DNA of 64,000 bases, taken from NCBI RefSeq assembly GCF_030687495.1, contig NZ_CP117435.1, positions 868,001 through 932,000 on the forward strand, written 5' to 3'. The notes under the pieces are model-generated. The model had not been told where the DNA came from. It was given only the letters and a program-made list of their open reading frames with translations, and searched no databases. A program made the translations under genes and the position numbers. This document shows positions 12,170 through 20,687 of the stretch, piece by piece. This DNA is from Pseudomonas sp. FP453 (GTDB lineage: Bacteria; Pseudomonadota; Gammaproteobacteria; Pseudomonadales; Pseudomonadaceae). Within the stretch, counting starts at the first letter, position 1, and every line of letters starts with the position of its first letter.

Positions 12170-12283
12170 AAATTTCGTGAAATGACGGCGTTATCGGCGG
12201 GAACTTCTGTCTACGCGCCGGCTTCTATTAGCGAGATAGCCTGTACACAAACCATATAACTTCGTCGGGAAAGGATGTTTCTT

Positions 12284-12802
12284 ATGAAGCGCTTGTTCTG
12301 TTTGGCTGCGATTGCGGCCGTCGTTGTAGGACACTCCGTTTCAGCCCAGGCTGCGGGCCTGGAATTGGGGGTGGGAAGTACCAGCGATTCGACCATGACC
12401 TACCGGTTGGGGCTGACGTCGCAGTGGGATAAAAGCTGGTGGCAGAGTGATACCGGCCGCTTGACCGGATACTGGAGCGGCGCCTACACCTACTGGGACG
12501 GAGACAAGCGCGCCAGCGTCAGCAGCCTGTCGTTCTCGCCGGTGTTTGTGTATGAATTTGCCGGGGAGAGGGTCAAGCCCTACATCGAGGCGGGGGTTGG
12601 CGTAGCGGTGTTCTCGCGCACGCGGGTCGAAGACAACAATATCGGCCAGGCCTTTCAGTTCGAAGACCGGCTGGGCTTTGGCTTGCGCTTCACGGGCGGG
12701 CATGAAGTCGGCATTCGCGCCACGCACTATTCCAATGCGGGGCTGAGCAGTAACAACGATGGGGTCGAGAGCTACGCGTTGCACTACACCCTGGAGCTAT
12801 AA
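12284..12802 (+). CDS. pagL: Lipid A 3-O-deacylase (PagL)
   Basis: Outer-membrane beta-barrel hydrolase that removes the 3-O-linked acyl chain of lipid A. The precursor has 172 residues, with a signal peptide of about 22 residues ending SAQA. The catalytic triad of the family is intact: His148 and Ser150 in ATHYSNAGL and Glu162. After subtracting 22 residues these equal His126, Ser128 and Glu140 of P. aeruginosa PagL. ATG 12284 is chosen over the ATG at 12275 because GGAAAGG then sits about ten bases upstream. It is monocistronic between murI and a REP doublet. Confidence 0.92.
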   Translation: MKRLFCLAAIAAVVVGHSVSAQAAGLELGVGSTSDSTMTYRLGLTSQWDKSWWQSDTGRLTGYWSGAYTYWDGDKRASVSSLSFSPVFVYEFAGERVKPYIEAGVGVAVFSRTRVEDNNIGQAFQFEDRLGFGLRFTGGHEVGIRATHYSNAGLSSNNDGVESYALHYTLEL

Positions 12803-12861
12803 ATCTAAAGAACACTGCCAATCAAATGTGGGAGCTGATCCAAAGTGGCAACCCAATCCCC

Positions 12862-12952
12862 TGTGGGAGCGGGCTTGCCCGCGATGGCGGCCTGTCAGTC
12901 AACACAGATTCGGCTGACCCACCGCCATCGCAGGCAAGCCAGCTCCCACATT
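12862..12952. repeat. REP doublet (REPIN-like)
   Basis: Two inverted copies of a Pseudomonas REP sequence: TGTGGGAGCGGGCTTGCCCG on the left and GCAGGCAAGCCAGCTCCCAC inverted on the right, separated by about 45 bases. A further partial TGTGGGAGCTG lies at 12827. It fills the convergent gap between pagL and the YkgJ-like gene, the usual location for such elements. Confidence 0.85.
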
Positions 12953-12974
12953 TTGACCATCATTGATCTCAGGA

Positions 12975-13280
12975 TCAGCGATACGCCGTCGCAATCCCCT
13001 GCCTTTCCTCCAGGCATTCCGGCGCGCCCATCTCGAACTCCCGGCAAATCAACGGCCGCCGCTCATAGATCGTGCACATCATCGTGTCCCGATCCAGCGC
13101 CGCACACCAGCCGTCGTCGAGGCGCAGCATCACTTCGCCGCCCCAATCGTCGGTATCGATGTAACGCTCTGGCACGCCGGTGTCGGTGATCAGCATCACT
13201 TCCAGCTGGCAGCAGCAGGCCGCGCACGTCGAGCAAGTGACGGCGGGTTCGGCGATTTGGGTGTGGGGGATGTTGGTCAT
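12975..13280 (-). CDS. YkgJ-family cysteine-cluster protein
   Basis: Small protein of 101 residues with a dense Cys pattern: CSTCAACC near residue 16, then single Cys in GWCAAL, MMCTIY, LICREF and PECLEE. This matches the YkgJ/UPF0153 family, thought to bind a metal (zinc or Fe-S), function unknown. The ATG at 13278-13280 is the natural start. It lies 54 bases downstream of the DUF2878 gene in the same orientation, so it could be the last member of that operon, but a separate promoter cannot be excluded. Confidence 0.88.
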   Translation of the reverse strand: MTNIPHTQIAEPAVTCSTCAACCCQLEVMLITDTGVPERYIDTDDWGGEVMLRLDDGWCAALDRDTMMCTIYERRPLICREFEMGAPECLEERQGIATAYR

Positions 13281-13334
13281 AGGCGCGCAGTGTAAGGCAA
13301 GCCGGTGTTGCGCGTATGTATGCTCTGACGGACG

Positions 13335-13826
13335 TCAGTGCTCCAGTTGTCGGGCGACCCAGTGCAGCACCGGAAACAACAGGGCCCACAGCAGGCCCAG
13401 GCCGATCACCGTCGTCGTGGTGCCGTAACCGAAACTCACCCCGGCCAGTTGGCTGCCCGCGTAGTACGACAGCGGCCCGCCCACCGCGCCCAACAGGCTG
13501 GCCCGCCACCAGGGGCGTGCGCTCCAGGCCAGGCAATGGCGCAAGGTGGTCGCCAGCAGCGCCCAGAGCACGATCAGCCAGAGCGGAATCAACGGCCCCG
13601 GCATGCTGAAATGAAACACGCCAAAGGTGCGCAGCGCGGTGTCGATCACCGTGCCCAGCAGGGTCACGGCGAGTATCACCTGGCCCTCGCGCGACCATGA
13701 ACTGATCCACAGCAGATGCACGGCGAGTGCCGCCACCGCCACCAGCAACCAGCGGCTGTTGCCGCCCAGCACGCAGGCAAACCAGCCGCACTGGAACAGC
13801 ACGGCGTTCGCCAGCGGTTTAAGCAT
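13335..13826 (-). CDS. DUF2878 family membrane protein
   Basis: Protein of 163 residues dominated by hydrophobic helices (about five membrane segments, with charged turns WSREGQV and WSARPW), matching DUF2878. Function unknown; these genes are regularly found with Cfa-like methyltransferase and DUF1365 genes in proteobacterial light or singlet-oxygen response clusters. ATG 13826 overlaps the end of the methyltransferase gene by eight bases, showing operon membership. The open frame extends upstream of this start inside that gene, but the extension has no membrane character and is taken as shadow. Confidence 0.82.
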   Translation of the reverse strand: MLKPLANAVLFQCGWFACVLGGNSRWLLVAVAALAVHLLWISSWSREGQVILAVTLLGTVIDTALRTFGVFHFSMPGPLIPLWLIVLWALLATTLRHCLAWSARPWWRASLLGAVGGPLSYYAGSQLAGVSFGYGTTTTVIGLGLLWALLFPVLHWVARQLEH

Positions 13827-15090
13827 CAAAACGCCCGAGCAGCGGCGGGTTGATTGCGGCGGGTTTGGCCAGCAGCAATTGTGCGGTACCGATCGTACGC
13901 TCCATAAAGCCCCCTTCGCAGTAGCACAGGTAGAATTCCCACAGGCGCAGGAAGTACTCATCGTAGCCCAGCTCGGCGAGGCGGCCATGGGCGCGGCGAA
14001 AATTCTCATGCCACAGGCGCAGGGTTCGTGCGTAGTGCAGGCCGAAGTCCTCCATGTGCAGCAAGTTCATGTCGGTGTCGCGGCTGACGATCTCGAGCAT
14101 TTTTTGCACACAGGGCAAGGCGCCGCCGGGGAAGATGTAGCGCTGGATAAAATCCACGTTGGTCTTCGCCTGCTCATAGCGCTGGTCGCGGATGGTGATG
14201 GCTTGCAGCAGCATCAGGCCATCGCTTTTGAGTAACTGCGCGCACTGCTTGAAGTAGGTTGGCAGGAAGCGGTGGCCCACGGCTTCGATCATCTCGATGG
14301 ACACCAGCTTGTCGTACTGGCCGGTGAGGTCGCGGTAGTCCTGCAACAGCAGCGTCACCTGATCACCCAGGCCCAAGGCGGCGATGCGTTGTTCGGTGTA
14401 GGCAAACTGCTCCTTGGACAAGGTCGTGGTGGTGACCTTGCAGCCATAATGCTGCGCCGCATACAGCGCCATGCTGCCCCAGCCGGTGCCGATTTCCAGC
14501 AGATGGTCGCCGGGCTTGAGCGCGAGTTTCTGGCAGATGCGCTCCAGTTTGTTCAGTTGCGCCTGTTCCAGGGTGTCGTCGGCGGTGAGGAATTGCGCCG
14601 CCGAATACATCATGGTCGGGTCGAGGAATTCTTCGAACAGGTCGTTGCCGAGGTCGTAATGGGCCGCGATGTTTTTCTGCGAGCCCTTGCGCGTATTGCG
14701 GTTGAGCCAGTGCAAGCCCTGGGTCAGCGGGCGGGCCAGGCGCGCGAGGCCGCCTTCCATCGCGTCGAGCACGTCGAGGTTGCTGACCATCACGCGCACC
14801 ACGGCGGTGAGGTCCGGGCTGCTCCAGTAACCGTGGATAAACGCCTCGCCCGCACCGATGGAGCCGCCGGCGGCCACCAGGCCCCACACGGCCGAATCAA
14901 GGATGTGGATTTCCCCCAGCAGGTGCGCCTCCCGTGCGCCGAAGACCTGGCGTTCGCCGTCTTCGATCACCACCAGCTGGCCGTGGCGCAGTTGGCTGAG
15001 TTGGCGCAGCACGGCCTTGCGCAGCAGGGCACTGGTCATGCCGTTGACGTTCAGGCGATGGGTTTTGACCGATAAGCTAGGGGTTTTCAT
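13819..15090 (-). CDS. Cyclopropane-fatty-acyl-phospholipid synthase family methyltransferase
   Basis: SAM-dependent methyltransferase of 423 residues that modifies the double bond of unsaturated phospholipid acyl chains. The N-terminal lipid-binding domain is followed by the SAM-binding loop LLEIGTGWGSMALYA (about residue 192) and the CFA signatures SIEMIEAVG and FYLCYCEGGF near the end. The product could be a cyclopropane ring or, as for UfaM-type relatives in similar clusters, a methylated fatty acid leading to furan fatty acids; sequence alone cannot decide. ATG 15090 gives MKTPSLSVK and overlaps the DUF1365 gene by 14 bases. It is encoded in the photolyase operon. Confidence 0.88.
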   Translation of the reverse strand: MKTPSLSVKTHRLNVNGMTSALLRKAVLRQLSQLRHGQLVVIEDGERQVFGAREAHLLGEIHILDSAVWGLVAAGGSIGAGEAFIHGYWSSPDLTAVVRVMVSNLDVLDAMEGGLARLARPLTQGLHWLNRNTRKGSQKNIAAHYDLGNDLFEEFLDPTMMYSAAQFLTADDTLEQAQLNKLERICQKLALKPGDHLLEIGTGWGSMALYAAQHYGCKVTTTTLSKEQFAYTEQRIAALGLGDQVTLLLQDYRDLTGQYDKLVSIEMIEAVGHRFLPTYFKQCAQLLKSDGLMLLQAITIRDQRYEQAKTNVDFIQRYIFPGGALPCVQKMLEIVSRDTDMNLLHMEDFGLHYARTLRLWHENFRRAHGRLAELGYDEYFLRLWEFYLCYCEGGFMERTIGTAQLLLAKPAAINPPLLGRFDA

Positions 15091-15886
15091 GGCGGCGATC
15101 CTTGGTATACCCGACTGCAGTACGGGAGGCGCCATCGGCGGCTCGGTGGGGGAAAATCGGTGTGCGTTTGAGCAACAGGCGCAGGGCCTGCCAGTAAATC
15201 GCCAGGCAGGTCTTGGCGGTCATCCACGGGAAGCGCCACAGGTAACGGTGCAGGCTGGCGCGGTCGAGGGCGGCTTTTTCCAGGCTCAGGGTGGCATCGA
15301 AGACTTTTTGCGCCCCCTGCCAGTCGGCCATGTGCACGCCGAGCCTGGCGGCGGGCGGGCTGAAGCTCATGCGGTATTCCAGGTCGCGAGGCAGGAACGG
15401 CGACACATGGAAGGCCTTGGCCACGGCGAAGTGCTGGTGCTCGTCCGCGCCGAGGGCCAGGGCCGGCAGCACGTAGTGATAGCGCTCGCGCCATGGGGTG
15501 TTGGTCACTTCACACAGGATCGCGGCCAGTTGTCCGTCGGCCTCGAAGCAGTAGAAGAAACTCACCGGGTTAAAAGCCAGGCCCCAACTGCGGGCCTGGG
15601 TCAGTAGGCAGATAACGCCCTGGGGCGTTCGCCCCAGTGCCTTGCCGACTTCCTGGCGCACGGCATCGCTCAAGCTCATGCCGCTGCGCGTGAATGCACG
15701 CAGGTAATCCTGCTGGCGAAAACCGAAAGGCGCAAAACGGCTGCGCCCGGCCAGGGGCGAGAGCCCCAGCACGTGCTGTTCTTCGCTCAGATCCAGGTAC
15801 AGCAGGCCGATGCGGTAGCGAAAGGCGTGAGCCTTGGGCGTAAACCGGCGATGGGCGATCCAGCCGCTGTACAGGGCGCTGTTCAC
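15077..15886 (-). CDS. DUF1365 domain-containing protein
   Basis: Protein of 269 residues of the DUF1365 family, beginning with the typical VNSALYSGWIAHRRFTPKAH segment and containing NPVSFFYCFE and FHVSPFLPRDLEYRM. No enzymatic role is established; it is consistently encoded between an FAD-dependent amine-oxidase-like gene and a Cfa-like gene, suggesting a role in the same lipid modification. The start is GTG (15884-15886) and forms a GTGA overlap with the upstream stop, so translation is coupled. The open frame further upstream is low-complexity Arg/Gly shadow. Confidence 0.88.
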   Translation of the reverse strand: MNSALYSGWIAHRRFTPKAHAFRYRIGLLYLDLSEEQHVLGLSPLAGRSRFAPFGFRQQDYLRAFTRSGMSLSDAVRQEVGKALGRTPQGVICLLTQARSWGLAFNPVSFFYCFEADGQLAAILCEVTNTPWRERYHYVLPALALGADEHQHFAVAKAFHVSPFLPRDLEYRMSFSPPAARLGVHMADWQGAQKVFDATLSLEKAALDRASLHRYLWRFPWMTAKTCLAIYWQALRLLLKRTPIFPHRAADGASRTAVGYTKDRRHENP

Positions 15887-17130
15887 AGGCGTTCCCCAAA
15901 GGCGTCGGCTACGCGCAGGGCGCTGACCACGCCGTCTTCGTGGAAACCGTTGGCCCAGTAGGCGCCGCAATAAAAGGTATTGCGCACGCCGGACACTTCC
16001 TGCCAGCGCGCTTGCGCCGCCACCGCCGCCAGGCTGTATTGCGGGTGGGCGTAGGTGTAGCGGGCGAGGATCTTCAGCGGGTTGATCACCGCCGTCTGGT
16101 TGAGGCTGACGCAAAAGGTGGTGGCGCTGTCGATGCCTTGCAGGATGTTCATGTCGTAGGTCACGGCGGCCTGGCTCTGCGCATTGCCACTCAGGCGATA
16201 ATTCCAGCTGGCCCAGGCCAGCTTGCGATCCGGCAGCAGGCGCGTGTCGGTGTGCAGCACCACGTCGTTGCTGGCGTAGGGCAGGGCGCCGAGGATCTCT
16301 TGCTCGGCCTGGCTCGGGTCGGCCAGCAATGCCAGGGCCTGGTCGCTGTGACAGGCGAACACCACGCGGTCGAAATGCTCGACACCGGCCGTGCTGTGGA
16401 TAACCACGCCAGCCTCGCTGCGTGCGACTTTATCCACAGGGCAATTGAGACGAATCTGTTCGCGAAAACCCCGGGTCAGCGGTTCGATATAGCTGCTGGA
16501 GCCACCCTCGATCACACACCATTGCGGGCGGTTGCTCACCGACAGCAGGCCGTGGTTCTTGAAGAAACGCACAAAGAACTGCAAGGGAAAACCGAGCATG
16601 TCCGCCAGGGACATCGACCAGATCGCCGCGCCCATCGGCACGATGTAGTGGCGGATAAACCGCTCGCCATACCCGCCGGCCGTGAGGTAGTCGCCCAGGG
16701 TCATGTCGGCGCCGATGCGCTGTTCCTGCAGGTCCAGCGGCGCCTGGCGGTTGAAGCGCAGGATATCGCGCAACATGCCCCAGAACCCCGGCGACAGGAT
16801 GTTGCGCCGCTGCGCAAACAGGCTGTTGAGGTTGTTGCCGTTGTACTCGAAGCGCTGTTTTTCGTCGTGCACCGAAAAACTCATCTCGGTCGGCTTGAAG
16901 CCCACGCCGACGTGCCCCAACAGGCGGATGAAGTTGGGATAGGTCCAGTCGTTGAACACGATAAAACCGGTGTCCACCGCATAGCTCTTGCCTTCGACGC
17001 TGACGTTGACCGTGTGGGTATGCCCGCCGATGCGGTCGTCGGCTTCAAACAGCGTGATGTCGTGGCTGCGGCTGAGCAAGTAGGCGCTGGTCAGCCCGGC
17101 GATGCCGCTACCGATGATGGCGATTTTCAC
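15883..17130 (-). CDS. NAD(P)/FAD-dependent oxidoreductase (amine-oxidase-like)
   Basis: Flavoprotein of 415 residues. The dinucleotide-binding motif IIGSGIAGLTSAYLL starts at residue 4. The C-terminal FAD/substrate motif FYCGAYWANGFHEDGVVSALR closes the protein, as in phytoene desaturase/amine-oxidase relatives. In comparable clusters of other proteobacteria such proteins act on membrane fatty acids in the singlet-oxygen response; here that is inference. The start is GTG (17128-17130), in a GTGA overlap with the SDR stop. Downstream is DUF1365 with another GTGA overlap. Confidence 0.88.
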   Translation of the reverse strand: MKIAIIGSGIAGLTSAYLLSRSHDITLFEADDRIGGHTHTVNVSVEGKSYAVDTGFIVFNDWTYPNFIRLLGHVGVGFKPTEMSFSVHDEKQRFEYNGNNLNSLFAQRRNILSPGFWGMLRDILRFNRQAPLDLQEQRIGADMTLGDYLTAGGYGERFIRHYIVPMGAAIWSMSLADMLGFPLQFFVRFFKNHGLLSVSNRPQWCVIEGGSSSYIEPLTRGFREQIRLNCPVDKVARSEAGVVIHSTAGVEHFDRVVFACHSDQALALLADPSQAEQEILGALPYASNDVVLHTDTRLLPDRKLAWASWNYRLSGNAQSQAAVTYDMNILQGIDSATTFCVSLNQTAVINPLKILARYTYAHPQYSLAAVAAQARWQEVSGVRNTFYCGAYWANGFHEDGVVSALRVADAFGERL

Positions 17131-17909
17131 AGGTAGTCCTTCTGCGGTGGCGGGCTGCGCAACATGCGTTTGCCGATGATCAACTGCACACGGCTGGGCA
17201 GTTTCGACAGCGGCCACAGGGTGGCGATAAACAGCGCGGGGAAGGCGATTTCCAGCGGGCGCTTGTCCAGCTTGGCGAAGATATGCCGCGCGGCTTTGTC
17301 GGCCGTCCAGCTCAGGGGCATGGGGAAATCGTTGCGTTCGGTCAGCGGTGTTTCGACAAAACCGGGGCTGATCACCGTGACGTCGATGTTTTCCGGCGAC
17401 AGGCTGATGCGCAGCGCTTCGAACAGGTAGCGCAAGCCGGCCTTGGATGCACCATAGGCTTCGGCGCGGGGCATGGGCAGGTACGTCACCGCGCTGGCCA
17501 CGCCGACCAGGTGCGGCGTTTGCCCGGCGCGCAACAGGGGCAGCGCGGCCTCGATGCAGTAACTGCTGGCCAGCAGGTTGGTGCGTACCACGTGTTCGAT
17601 GATCGACGAATCGAACTGCCGGGCATCCACATATTCACAGGTGCCGGCGTTGAGGATCACCGTGTCCAGCGCGCCCCAGACCACGCCGATATGCTCGCCG
17701 ATCTCGCGCACGGTCTGGCTGTTGGTCAGGTCGCCGGCCACCACCAGCACTTGCCCCGGATAGCGTTGGGCGAGGGCTTCCAGCGGGCCTTTGCTGCGTG
17801 AGCTGAGCGCCACGTGGGCGCCGCTGTTGAGCAACTCCACGGCCAGCGCGGCGCCGATGCCACTGCTGGCGCCGGTCAGCCAATAACGGCGGGGCGGGGT
17901 AAGGTTCAT
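17127..17909 (-). CDS. Short-chain dehydrogenase/reductase
   Basis: NAD(P)-dependent oxidoreductase of 260 residues with the SDR cofactor motif TGASSGIG (about residue 13), the NAG motif in VILNAGTCEY and the catalytic Tyr-x3-Lys in YGASKAG, with the Ser upstream in GVASAV. The substrate is not evident; genomic position suggests a lipid or aldehyde. ATG 17909 overlaps the stop of the NTF2-like gene as ATGA, and its own stop overlaps the next start as GTGA. The C-terminal part carries a hydrophobic stretch (FPALFIATLWPL) that may bring it to the membrane. Confidence 0.88.
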   Translation of the reverse strand: MNLTPPRRYWLTGASSGIGAALAVELLNSGAHVALSSRSKGPLEALAQRYPGQVLVVAGDLTNSQTVREIGEHIGVVWGALDTVILNAGTCEYVDARQFDSSIIEHVVRTNLLASSYCIEAALPLLRAGQTPHLVGVASAVTYLPMPRAEAYGASKAGLRYLFEALRISLSPENIDVTVISPGFVETPLTERNDFPMPLSWTADKAARHIFAKLDKRPLEIAFPALFIATLWPLSKLPSRVQLIIGKRMLRSPPPQKDYL

Positions 17910-18328
17910 GCCACTCTCCTTTTCAGCCAACGGATGACGCGGCCGAGTACCGGCAGGTGTTCGTAGAGCAGGGCGCCGGCGTCGAAGTAGTCGCGATGAT
18001 GGTAGACCTTGTCGCGCCACATCAGATGCGAACAGCCCTCGACCCGGATCAGCGTGCCATTGGCCAGGCGCGGGTGGCAGAAGCTCATCTTCCAGCGCAG
18101 GTAGCCTTCGCCTTCGGCGACCTGGTCGAAGCCGTGAAAGTCGAAGCGCAGCTGGCTGACATTGCTGTACAGCTCGGCAAAGTAGCGGTGCATCGCCGGC
18201 AGGCCGTGGACTTGATGCAGCGGGTCGGTGAAGGCGATGTCCTTGCTGTAGAGGTTATCCAGCAGGTGCAGGTTGTGTTTGTCCAAGGTCGCGAACGCTT
18301 GGGCGAACCGGCGCAGGAAGTCACTCAT
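17906..18328 (-). CDS. NTF2-like (SnoaL) family protein
   Basis: Protein of 140 residues with the fold signature of nuclear transport factor 2/SnoaL proteins: an N-terminal helix LRRFAQAFATLDK, then YSKDIAFTDPLHQVHG and a Trp-rich beta sheet (YLRWKMSF, HLMWRDKVYHHRDYFD). The family contains small isomerases, hydrolases and non-catalytic binding proteins; role here unknown. It overlaps photolyase upstream by eight bases and the SDR gene by four, so it is clearly an operon member. Confidence 0.86.
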   Translation of the reverse strand: MSDFLRRFAQAFATLDKHNLHLLDNLYSKDIAFTDPLHQVHGLPAMHRYFAELYSNVSQLRFDFHGFDQVAEGEGYLRWKMSFCHPRLANGTLIRVEGCSHLMWRDKVYHHRDYFDAGALLYEHLPVLGRVIRWLKRRVA

Positions 18329-19766
18329 GGATGCCTCCGGCGGCTTCGCGTGAAGGCAGGCTGCGGAAGGCGGCCAGGGCGCGTTCGCGGGATTTTTTCA
18401 GGTCGACGATGGCGCGCGGGTAATCCGCCACGCCGAACAGGCCGCCCACCGCTTCGGGGTTGTGCACTTCCTTTTTATTCAGCGCGGCCAGTTCGGGCAG
18501 CCAGCGCTTGATGAACACGCCTTCGCCGTCGAATTTTTCCGACTGACTCAGCGGGCTGAAAATCCGGAAATACGGCGCCGAGTCGGTGCCGGTGGACGAG
18601 CTCCACTGCCAGCCGCCATTGTTGGCGGCCAGGTCGCCGTCGATCAGGTGGCGCATGAAAAAGCGCTCGCCTTCACGCCAGTCGATCAGCAGGTTCTTGG
18701 TCAGGAACATCGCCACCACCATGCGCAGGCGGTTGTGCATCCAGCCGGTTTCCAGCAGTTGGCGCATGGCCGCGTCGATGATCGGCAGGCCGGTGCGCGC
18801 TTGCTGCCAGGCGGCGAGGTCCTTGGGCGCATCGCGCCAGGCCACGGCTTCGGTCTCGGGGCGGAATGCACGGTGGCGCGATACCCGTGGGTAACCCACG
18901 AGGATGTGTTTGTAGAACTCGCGCCAGAGCAACTCGTTGATCCAGGTGATGGCGCCGATGTCGCCGCTTTCGAACTCGCCCCGGTTGGTTTGCAACGCGG
19001 CGTGCAGGCATTGGCGCGGCGACACCACGCCCGCCGCGAGGTACGCCGAGAGCTGGCTGGTGCCGGGCTTGGCCGGGAAGTCGCGCTCGTCCTTGTAGTA
19101 GCTGATCTGCTGGTCGGCGAAGGCGTCGAGGCGGCGGCGTGCTTCGTCTTCGCCAGCGGGCCAGAGGGCGCGCAGGGTGTCGCTGGGCGTTTCGAAACCG
19201 TCGACAGTCTGCGGAACCGGATCGCTTTCAATGTTGGGCTTCGCCTGGGCCTTGGCCGTCGGGACCAGGCGCGGCAAGGCGCTGTGCAGGCGGGTGTAGC
19301 AGACCTTGCGGAACTGGCTGAACACCTGGAAGTAGGTGCCGGTCTTGGTCAGCACGCTGCCGGGTTGGAAAAACAGCTGGTCGAGGTAGCTGTGGAACGT
19401 CACGCCTTCGGCTTCCAGCGCCTTGGCCACGGCGGCATCGCGGCGGCTTTCGTGAATGCCGTATTCCTCGTTGACGTGTACGGACTGCACTGACAGCTCG
19501 CGGCACAGCTCGCTCAATACGGCCGACGCCTGGTCCCAGGTGGCGGCGTGGCGGATCAGCAGGGGAATATTCAGCGCGCCAAGGCTGGTGCTCAGTTCGC
19601 GCAGGTTGCGCAGCCAGAAGTCCACTTTGCACGGCGCATCGTCATGGGCCAGCCATTGTTCAGGCGTGATCAGGTAGACGGCCGCAATCGGGCCCCGCTG
19701 GCTCGCGGCGGCCAGGGCGGTGTTGTCGTGTAGGCGCAGGTCGGTGCGCAGCCAGATCAAATGCAT
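18321..19766 (-). CDS. phrB: Deoxyribodipyrimidine photolyase
   Basis: Blue-light-dependent repair of cyclobutane pyrimidine dimers. The 481 residues start with MHLIWLRTDLRLHDN (antenna-binding alpha/beta domain). The C-terminal FAD-binding domain contains TGLPIIDAAMRQL, WMHNRLRMVVAMFLTK and the photolyase signature around NNGGWQWSSSTGTDS. The length matches class I CPD photolyases. The gene begins directly after the MerR regulator stop (19767) and is followed by the lipid-modification genes, so DNA repair and membrane modification share one transcript. Confidence 0.96.
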   Translation of the reverse strand: MHLIWLRTDLRLHDNTALAAASQRGPIAAVYLITPEQWLAHDDAPCKVDFWLRNLRELSTSLGALNIPLLIRHAATWDQASAVLSELCRELSVQSVHVNEEYGIHESRRDAAVAKALEAEGVTFHSYLDQLFFQPGSVLTKTGTYFQVFSQFRKVCYTRLHSALPRLVPTAKAQAKPNIESDPVPQTVDGFETPSDTLRALWPAGEDEARRRLDAFADQQISYYKDERDFPAKPGTSQLSAYLAAGVVSPRQCLHAALQTNRGEFESGDIGAITWINELLWREFYKHILVGYPRVSRHRAFRPETEAVAWRDAPKDLAAWQQARTGLPIIDAAMRQLLETGWMHNRLRMVVAMFLTKNLLIDWREGERFFMRHLIDGDLAANNGGWQWSSSTGTDSAPYFRIFSPLSQSEKFDGEGVFIKRWLPELAALNKKEVHNPEAVGGLFGVADYPRAIVDLKKSRERALAAFRSLPSREAAGGIHE

Positions 19767-20684
19767 TTAGACGATTCCACGCTGGATCAGTAGCTGGTGG
19801 GCCGACAACGGGTCTTCGGCCACGCACAATTGGGGGATCTCACCGGTTAATACGGCCAACTCGGCCTGGTGGATGCATACCGTTGGTCCGGCAATCAGCG
19901 TCGGGCACGGTACGCCGGCCAGCAGCTTGCCGAGTGCCGGCAGATGCAGGGCCTTGCTTGAATACAGCAGCACGGCGCGCGGTTGCAGGTGTTCCACCGC
20001 CAGCGCCAGTTCGCCGGCCGGTAGTGGCCAGTCGAAGACTTCCACCGGGCAGTCGGCGCTGCTCGCCAGCCAGGCGCTCAGCCACAGGTGCGGCTCCAGC
20101 GGCAGGTCGGACTGGTTGACCAGCAGCAACGGCGCGCCCTGGAGCTGGCGGTTGTTGTGGTAGATGCGCGCGCCGAATTTGCTGCGCAGCCACGACAGGA
20201 AAAACACCCGCTCCATCTGCGCGCCAAACTGGCCTTGCCAGCGCTGTTCCAGGTCGTTGAGCAGTGGCAGCAGCAATTGCTCGCACAGGGTGCGCGGCGG
20301 GTACAGCGCCATGGCCTGGTTGAAGGCATCATCGACGCGGCGCTCGGCCAGTGCGCTGATGGCCTGCACCAGCTCCTGGCGCAAGGTGTGCCACTCATTC
20401 TCGACGGCATCGGCCATCGGCTGGGCGGAGTCGATCAGGGTTTTCACCTGGCTGACCGGCACGCCACGGTTGAGCCAGGTGAGGATGGTGTGGATGCGTT
20501 GCACGTGTTCGGCGCTGAACAGTCGGTGCCCCTTGGGCGTGCGCTGGGGCACGATCAGGCCGTAGCGGCGTTCCCAGGCGCGCAGGGTCACCGCATTGAC
20601 GCCGGTCTGGCGCGCCACTTCTCGGATCGGCAGCCAGCCGTCGGCGAAGGCTTGGGCGAGGTCTTCTGATGGGGCAGCTTTCAT
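19767..20684 (-). CDS. MerR-family transcriptional regulator, LitR/CarH-like
   Basis: Regulator of 305 residues. An N-terminal MerR winged helix (residues 17-85, with REVARQTGVNAVTLRAWERRYG) is followed by a helical segment and a C-terminal domain resembling the cobalamin-binding part of LitR/CarH. I find no DxHxxG-type B12 ligand motif in it, so it looks like the B12-independent class known from P. putida, where such proteins control light-induced genes. It is the second gene of the operon and probably autoregulatory through the TGTACA sites at 21667-21740. Its stop abuts the photolyase start. Confidence 0.87.
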   Translation of the reverse strand: MKAAPSEDLAQAFADGWLPIREVARQTGVNAVTLRAWERRYGLIVPQRTPKGHRLFSAEHVQRIHTILTWLNRGVPVSQVKTLIDSAQPMADAVENEWHTLRQELVQAISALAERRVDDAFNQAMALYPPRTLCEQLLLPLLNDLEQRWQGQFGAQMERVFFLSWLRSKFGARIYHNNRQLQGAPLLLVNQSDLPLEPHLWLSAWLASSADCPVEVFDWPLPAGELALAVEHLQPRAVLLYSSKALHLPALGKLLAGVPCPTLIAGPTVCIHQAELAVLTGEIPQLCVAEDPLSAHQLLIQRGIV

Positions 20685-20687
20685 GGG

